A DNA stretch of 64,000 nt from Roseovarius sp. GTDB taxonomy: Bacteria > Pseudomonadota > Alphaproteobacteria > Rhodobacterales > Rhodobacteraceae. The notes beneath the pieces were generated by a model. It made no database searches. It was not told the origin of the DNA and saw nothing but the letters and a program-made list of their open reading frames with translations. The stretch lies in NCBI GenBank assembly GCA_002720475.1, contig PBIL01000005.1, positions 553,925-617,924 on the forward strand, given 5' to 3'. Below are positions 59,824 to 64,000 of this stretch, in pieces. How positions within the stretch are numbered: the first letter of the stretch is position 1; every line of letters starts with the position of its first letter. A program made the position numbers and the translations under genes.

Positions 59824-60140
59824 ATCCGCCACAGCCGGCAGGACCAGTGCGGCTCCACCGGCAGCATCAGTTCCGGCAATTCGCAGAACCGGGCGTGCAC
59901 CTTGTAATACATGCAGGTTTCGCAGGGTTGTTCGATGCCGCCGGCCTCGATCACATGATCGGTGAAGCCGGCGATCACCAGCTTCTTCTCCAGGTCATCG
60001 CCCGCTTCGTTGCGCAATCTGGCGACGATCTCGTTGAACTGTTCGCTCGTTTCGGCCCGCGGCCAGACTTCGGTCTCGAGGCCTGATTTCAGCCTTGCGG
60101 CGATGTCGCGGCGCAGGGCGTCGAGGCTGTGGTCCTCCAT
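59820..60140 (-). CDS. Four-cysteine protein 2, paralogue of the upstream gene
   Basis: This 106-aa protein ends with CETCMYYKVHARFCELPEL followed by LPVEPHWSCRLWRI. Cysteines at 73, 76, 86 and 101 have the spacing C-x2-C-x9-C-x14-C, identical to the 128-aa protein upstream. The N-terminal part is helical. Four cysteines near aromatic residues suggest a small Fe-S or zinc protein, possibly an electron carrier or assembly factor for the hydrogenase. It overlaps the protease gene by 4 bases. Confidence 0.8.
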   Translation of the reverse strand: MEDHSLDALRRDIAARLKSGLETEVWPRAETSEQFNEIVARLRNEAGDDLEKKLVIAGFTDHVIEAGGIEQPCETCMYYKVHARFCELPELMLPVEPHWSCRLWRI

Positions 60141-60156
60141 GCCGTTTCTCCTCCGC

Positions 60157-60543
60157 CTAGATTCTCCAGAGCCGGCACCACCAGTCGGGCTTGGCGGGAA
60201 GGTCCAGCTCCGGCAGGTCGCACCAGCGCTTGTGCACGAGGTAATACATGCATTCCTGACAGCGCATCTGCTCTTCGCCGTAAGGCTCCAGCAACCAGCC
60301 CGAGAGGATCAGCTTCTGTCGCAGCTGGTCGGGCGACAGTTCCCGAAGCGCGTCCAGCAACTGGCCGAATTCGCGGTCGGTTTCCGGGAACGGCTCGACC
60401 TCGGTCTTGAGGCCGTCGGCGAACATGTCCTCGATCATCCGGATCAGAATGTCATAGCTGGCTTCCGCCGGGGTCAGGCCGTATCTGTCGATATAAGCCT
60501 GCCGCTCGGCTTCGCTCAGGCCTTTCTTTTTCGCATCAGCCAT
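60157..60543 (-). CDS. Four-cysteine protein 1
   Basis: This 128-aa protein ends with CQECMYYLVHKRWCDLPEL followed by LPAKPDWWCRLWRI. Cysteines lie at 95, 98, 108 and 123. The N-terminal 85 residues are helical (YGLTPAEASYDILIRMIEDM). The next gene encodes a shorter paralogue with the same cysteine spacing, so a tandem duplication happened here. Its position directly after hupL points to a role with the hydrogenase. No known domain was recognised. Confidence 0.8.
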   Translation of the reverse strand: MADAKKKGLSEAERQAYIDRYGLTPAEASYDILIRMIEDMFADGLKTEVEPFPETDREFGQLLDALRELSPDQLRQKLILSGWLLEPYGEEQMRCQECMYYLVHKRWCDLPELDLPAKPDWWCRLWRI

Positions 60544-60615
60544 CGCCGACCTCCCATGATCGCTCGCGGCGATCCGGCGGCGGAAAGCTCGCCGCCGCCG
60601 GATGGGCGCAGATGT

Positions 60616-62214
60616 TCAGGCGGTCCGGAACCGGGCCAGTTCCTCTCCGGTGCCGGCGTCATGGGCATGGACCGTGCACACCAGGCAGCTGTCATAGGAG
60701 CGGCAGACATGGCCCACCTCGACCGGATCGGCAGTGTTCCGGATCGGGGTGCCGATCAGCGCTTCCTCGATCGGGCCGCGGGCGCCGTCCGAGGTGCGCG
60801 GGCCGACGTTCCAGGTGGTCGGGGCGATGATCTGGTAATTGGCGATCTTGCCGTTCCTGACGTCGATCCAGTGACACAGCGCGCCGCGGATCGCCTCGGT
60901 GGCGCCCCAGCCCTGGCCATCCTTTTCGGTGGGCTTGATGTACCATTCGTCGTTCAGCCTGAATTCGCGCAGGATGCGCTCGGCCTCGCGATAGAGGATG
61001 CACAGCTCGTGCATCCGGGCGAAATGGCGCAGCATGGTCGAAGCGCCGCCCATCTTGCGATACATGTCCAGAACCAGCCCGTCGGAATGCTGGAAATCGT
61101 GGCCCATGCCATTGCCGGCGATCAGGCGGCGGGCCAGCGGCCCGGCCTCCAGGCGGCCGCTCTCGGCATGCGCGACCGCCGTGGCCCAGGAGTATTTGCC
61201 CTCCGGGTCGATGGCGTTCTTGGCCACGGGGTTGGTTACCCGGTCAAACGGGTGCACGGCGCCGGCCTCGTCATACCAGGCATGCCGTGTATCCTCGCGC
61301 ACGAAGGACTGGTCCATGGCCCCGAAAGTGTCGGTGGCCCCGTCATAGATGCCCGACTTCATGATCACCGCATCGGCGCGCCCGGCAATGGTCGGTTTCT
61401 GGTAGCGGTCCTCGTGCGGCAGGTAACCCCAGGTCACGAAACGCCCGTGACCCTTGCCGTATTGGTCCAGGCCGATATCCTTCGACATGCGCCAGAACAT
61501 GCCGAGATCGGAATTGGCGTGCTCGGGTTTTTCGTCGAGCCAGGCCTCGAAATCCTCCAGCGTCTGGATTTCCTCGTAGCGTTCCATCGAACAGCCAAGC
61601 CAGAGCGGCTCGATCCAGTTCTGCCGGAAATGCTCGAGAATCGACCAGGCGCGGGTCACATCGGTGAGCGTCGGCGAACACATCACGCCCCCTGGCACCA
61701 TGAAGGAGGAGTGCGGCCACTGCCCGCCGAGCAGGGCGTAGATTTCCACCGGCCGGCCCGAGATCGTCACCCCGACCTCGTAGGAGGTGCCGGTAAAGGG
61801 CGCATAGCGCTTGACCGCTTCCTCGTAGAAGGGGCTCGCGGCGTAGTTCTCGTTGGTGTAGTCGATCATGAACAGGCCGTAATGGTGGCGCGGCAGCGAC
61901 TGGAGCGATTCGACCACCTGCCCGAGATTGCGCGCCAGAATGGCGTTGCGCGGCACCGTGGTGCCCCAGGCGGTATCCAGCGCCCAGGCGGCGCAGGTCA
62001 GGTGCGAAGCGCCGCAGATGCCGCAGGCGCGCGGTGTCACCACCAGACCGGCCTGCGGGTCCTTGTCCTTCAGGATCACCTCGAAGCCGCGGAACATTTC
62101 CGCATGCGTCCAGGCATTGGTGACCACGCCGTTTTCGATTTCGACCCGCACGTCCAGATCGCCTTCGACGCGCCCCACCGGCGAAATGTCGAGTGTTTCT
62201 ACTGCTGCAGACAT
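60616..62214 (-). CDS. hupL: [NiFe]-hydrogenase large subunit, group 2a (HupL/HucL-type)
   Basis: This 532-aa subunit has the nickel-binding L1 motif RACGICGASH (Cys64, Cys67) and the L2 motif DSCLVCTVH (Cys510, Cys513, His516). A 16-residue tail after His516 would be removed by the maturation protease. The DSCLVC form and the whole sequence style match cyanobacterial and Huc-type uptake hydrogenases. It oxidises H2 and sends electrons to the small subunit. It follows hupS by about 25 bases. Confidence 0.97.
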   Translation of the reverse strand: MSAAVETLDISPVGRVEGDLDVRVEIENGVVTNAWTHAEMFRGFEVILKDKDPQAGLVVTPRACGICGASHLTCAAWALDTAWGTTVPRNAILARNLGQVVESLQSLPRHHYGLFMIDYTNENYAASPFYEEAVKRYAPFTGTSYEVGVTISGRPVEIYALLGGQWPHSSFMVPGGVMCSPTLTDVTRAWSILEHFRQNWIEPLWLGCSMERYEEIQTLEDFEAWLDEKPEHANSDLGMFWRMSKDIGLDQYGKGHGRFVTWGYLPHEDRYQKPTIAGRADAVIMKSGIYDGATDTFGAMDQSFVREDTRHAWYDEAGAVHPFDRVTNPVAKNAIDPEGKYSWATAVAHAESGRLEAGPLARRLIAGNGMGHDFQHSDGLVLDMYRKMGGASTMLRHFARMHELCILYREAERILREFRLNDEWYIKPTEKDGQGWGATEAIRGALCHWIDVRNGKIANYQIIAPTTWNVGPRTSDGARGPIEEALIGTPIRNTADPVEVGHVCRSYDSCLVCTVHAHDAGTGEELARFRTA

Positions 62215-62239
62215 GTCCTTGTTCTCCCGTTCGCGTTCG

Positions 62240-63202
62240 TCAGACGACGAAAATGTCTTCTTCGGCCCATGCCGGCGCGGCGCCCTTGGCGGCGGCGGTC
62301 AGCTTGATGTAGCCCTTCTTGTCCACGCCTTCGGGCATGTCCCTGGGAACGCCCATCACGGTCTGGGTCTTGAACACCGTCCCCGGCGCCAGATCGTAGA
62401 AGGGGAATTCCGGTTCGGTGCAGCCCAGGCAGGGCATGCCGGCCCGGGTCTTGGAGGAGTGGCGGTTCCACAGAATCCGGTTGCAGGGGCTGTGGGTCAT
62501 GGGCCCGCGACAGCCGAGGTCATAGAACAGACAGCCCTTGCGCTGGCCGAATGCCGTGGTCGAGACCTTGTAGGCAAAGTGCATGTTGCGCGTGCAGCCG
62601 GTCTGGGTGAAGGAGGAAAAGAAGGTCTTGGGCCGCTGGAATTCGTCCAGCGTCAGATCGCCGGCGCGTCCGGTGGCCACGCCGACCAGGATCTGCGTCA
62701 CCCAGTCGGGATGGGCCGGGCAGCCGGGGATGTTGATCACCGGAAGGCCGGATTTCGCGGTGAAGTCGGCGCCCAGCGCGCCGCCCTTTTCGCGTTTGAG
62801 GAACTGCAGCCCCTCGCTATCGGAGGGGTTCGGGGCCGTCGCCGGGATGCCGCCCCAGGTGGCGCAATCGCCGATCGCCACCACGAAATCCGCCGCCGCG
62901 GCGAGTTCCTTCACCCACTCCTTCATCGGCCGGCCGCAGAAGCGGTTCCACTCGCCGGTGCCGTTGGGCGCGTTGATCACCGTGCCCTCGAACACGAAGA
63001 TGTCGAGCTTGATCTCACCCGAAATGCATTTCTCGATGATGGATTTCACCTGATCGCCGAGTTCGAGCCCCAGCGAAGGCTGCCAGAGGACATTGATGCC
63101 GAAATCGGTCACCAGGTCGCAGGCGCTCGGCTCCTCGGCGTTCAGAAAGGACATGGTGTTGCCGGAGCAAGCCCCTCCCTGAAGCCACAAAAGATTTGCC
63201 AT
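62240..63202 (-). CDS. hupS: [NiFe]-hydrogenase small subunit, group 2a (HupS/HucS-type)
   Basis: This 320-aa subunit begins MANLLWLQGGACSGNTMSFL and contains VFEGTVINAPNGTGEWNRFC, VVAIGDCATWGGIPATAPNP, INIPGCPAHPDWVTQILVG and GMPCLGCTEPEFPFYDL. It carries the Fe-S clusters. It has no twin-arginine signal peptide, so the enzyme stays in the cytoplasm, as in group 2 hydrogenases. The close match in style to cyanobacterial HupS supports group 2a. The start follows GGGAGGAG; an upstream TTG in frame is not used. Confidence 0.97.
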   Translation of the reverse strand: MANLLWLQGGACSGNTMSFLNAEEPSACDLVTDFGINVLWQPSLGLELGDQVKSIIEKCISGEIKLDIFVFEGTVINAPNGTGEWNRFCGRPMKEWVKELAAAADFVVAIGDCATWGGIPATAPNPSDSEGLQFLKREKGGALGADFTAKSGLPVINIPGCPAHPDWVTQILVGVATGRAGDLTLDEFQRPKTFFSSFTQTGCTRNMHFAYKVSTTAFGQRKGCLFYDLGCRGPMTHSPCNRILWNRHSSKTRAGMPCLGCTEPEFPFYDLAPGTVFKTQTVMGVPRDMPEGVDKKGYIKLTAAAKGAAPAWAEEDIFVV

Positions 63203-63386
63203 GTTTGATCTCCTCCCTTGAATCCGGTCGCCGGGGCGATCGGCGCCTGTCACGCCTTCGCCTGTGATCGTCCGTTGCCGTTGCTGGAAAACCTGTTCGC
63301 GCTGTTTCCCCCTGCAGTATTCGCCATGCGTCGCCAATGGGGCCAATCACGATTGCCCCTCGGGCGCGGGAATTCGTGAAACAAAG

Positions 63387-63410
63387 TGCAAACTGACAAC
63401 ATGGTTTGCA
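63387..63410. promoter_or_regulatory. Inverted repeat TGCAAAC-N10-GTTTGCA upstream of hupS
   Basis: A perfect 7-base inverted repeat (63387-63393 and 63404-63410) lies about 190 bases before the hupS start. Nearby TGCCA (63418-63422) and TGGCA (about 63437-63441) form a second pair. These may be activator or repressor sites. Confidence 0.45.
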
Positions 63411-63422
63411 GCGCCATTGCCA
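63407..63422 (-). promoter_or_regulatory. Possible sigma54 (-24/-12) promoter for hupSL
   Basis: The minus strand reads TGGCAATGGCGCTGCA, with GG and GC at the -24/-12 spacing of sigma54 promoters (consensus TGGCAC-N5-TTGC). Two positions differ from consensus. It lies about 205 bases upstream of hupS. Confidence 0.35.
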
Positions 63423-63774
63423 GCAAACTTTGCGATTGGCAGACTCTTCCCCTCGGGCTGGGTTCCGACCCCATAAACGGGATTCACAAAGCCATTGGGT
63501 TTTGAGTCACTCCCGATATGGCGGTAAGCCATGGCGCGTCTTGATCTGACGGATTTCGAATGGAGGCCGGTCCAGCCGCGTCTTCCCGACTGGTGGCGCT
63601 CATGCTGTCGGTGTCTGTCCCGTGGGGCCTTCCTCCTTGCCAGGAAAAGCATGGAAAGAAGGCCAAGTGGGCACTTCAGGAACATCGCTCGCCACGAGAC
63701 ATCCGCGCGCAACCATCTCGCCGCCGTTCCATCGCTTCATCAAGGCCATGGATGCGGTTTCACGGGTCCGCTTC

Positions 63775-64000
63775 CTAGCCGCGACGGCCGCAGACGGGGC
63801 ATTCGCATTCGGGCAGGCTGGAATACCAGATTCCCTTGCAGTTGGCGCACCAATGCCCCCTGGCGCCGCGCCCGGACGGGTCGATTATGGCCGACATCTC
63901 GGTCAGCCCGAGGTTGCGGGCGGGCGATTTCGCGCGGCCAAGCCCCGATCGCGAGAACGGGAAGGGCACCACCTTCTTGCCGGCCTTTTCCCCCTTGTTC
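63775..64000 (-). CDS. Partial gene: C-terminal zinc-ribbon protein
   Basis: The frame is open to the window edge, so the start lies outside. The visible 75 residues end with GHWCANCKGIWYSSLPECEC PVCGRRG; C-x2-C followed by C-x-C-x2-C suggests a zinc ribbon or rubredoxin-like knuckle. The gene reads in the same direction as hupSL and stops about 570 bases before it. It may be part of the hydrogenase locus, but its identity is unknown. Confidence 0.6.
   Translation of the reverse strand, partial: NKGEKAGKKVVPFPFSRSGLGRAKSPARNLGLTEMSAIIDPSGRGARGHWCANCKGIWYSSLPECECPVCGRRG

Larger units (their letters stand above)
63203..63774. other. Regulatory region upstream of hupS, no gene seen
   Basis: About 570 bases without a convincing gene. 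The region holds a sigma54-like element and inverted repeats annotated separately. A leftward open frame at 63347-63712 has no family resemblance or good ribosome-binding site and is not called. Confidence 0.5.

Noticed and set aside
59962-62307. Plus-strand open frame of 781 codons opposite hupL
   Set aside because: It is a shadow of hupL and the four-cysteine genes, whose motifs are unmistakable.
63347-63712. Minus-strand open frame of 121 codons upstream of hupS
   Set aside because: There is no convincing ribosome-binding site, domain or composition; it overlaps the promoter region with several inverted repeats.

Overview
The window is GC-rich chromosomal DNA with the codon habit and phage gene families of an alphaproteobacterium, most likely of the Rhodobacterales. 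Evidence for this is the gene-transfer-agent-like tail-tip block and phage families common in that order. This taxonomic placement is inference. No rRNA, tRNA or CRISPR array was recognised. The whole window reads as accessory DNA: a DNA-modification and recombinase island, a nearly complete lambda-type prophage, and a [NiFe]-hydrogenase locus.

Positions 1-6,600 (minus strand). A type I modification operon runs half-HsdS, HsdM, full HsdS and a DUF3800 protein, each overlapping the next by a few bases. No HsdR is visible. Its promoter lies between two similar palindromes. Next to it is a serine-recombinase operon: a 67-aa protein, a DUF2924 protein, a large serine recombinase and a small helix-turn-helix protein. 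The recombinase is the best candidate for the prophage integrase.

Positions 6,965-25,100. First comes an unrecognised 736-aa protein on the plus strand. The prophage early region follows: a Com-like zinc finger, a sigma-region-4-like protein, small proteins, an AAA ATPase with a partner, a DEAD-type helicase, a Cas4-like nuclease, a primase-helicase, an iteron-like repeat array that may be the replication origin, a RuvC-like resolvase, a ParB-methyltransferase fusion and a C5-cytosine methyltransferase. A DUF3489 gene on the minus strand is broken by a 20-bp tandem duplication.

Positions 25,204-47,309. Packaging and structural genes follow lambda order: small and large terminase, gpW-like, portal, ClpP-like protease, gpD-like, capsid, FII-like, Z-like, U-like, tail tube, G and G-T through a -1 frameshift, and tape measure. 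The tail tip and lysis genes resemble those of gene transfer agents: gp12, holin-like, endolysin, overlapping spanins, gp13, gp14, gp15 and a DUF2793/C1q-like protein. gp15 carries a frameshift. Two minus-strand genes are inserted between the Z-like and U-like genes. They encode a MuF minor-head domain fused to an RNase A-like toxin domain, and a probable immunity protein. This is the most striking cargo of the prophage.

Positions 47,933-64,000 (minus strand). A group 2a, cyanobacterial/Huc-type uptake hydrogenase locus runs hupS, hupL, two paralogous four-cysteine proteins, a maturation protease and a 105-aa protein. Then, behind its own sigma70-like promoter, come a TPR protein, two tiny two-helix membrane proteins, a NifU-Rieske fusion, an NHL-repeat protein and the maturation set hypF, hypC, a GmhA-like SIS protein, hypD, hypE, a nickel-permease-like protein, a zinc-finger-less hypA and hypB. 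Together these would build a cytoplasmic-facing H2-oxidising enzyme and pass its electrons through Fe-S carriers toward the membrane. The electron route is inference.
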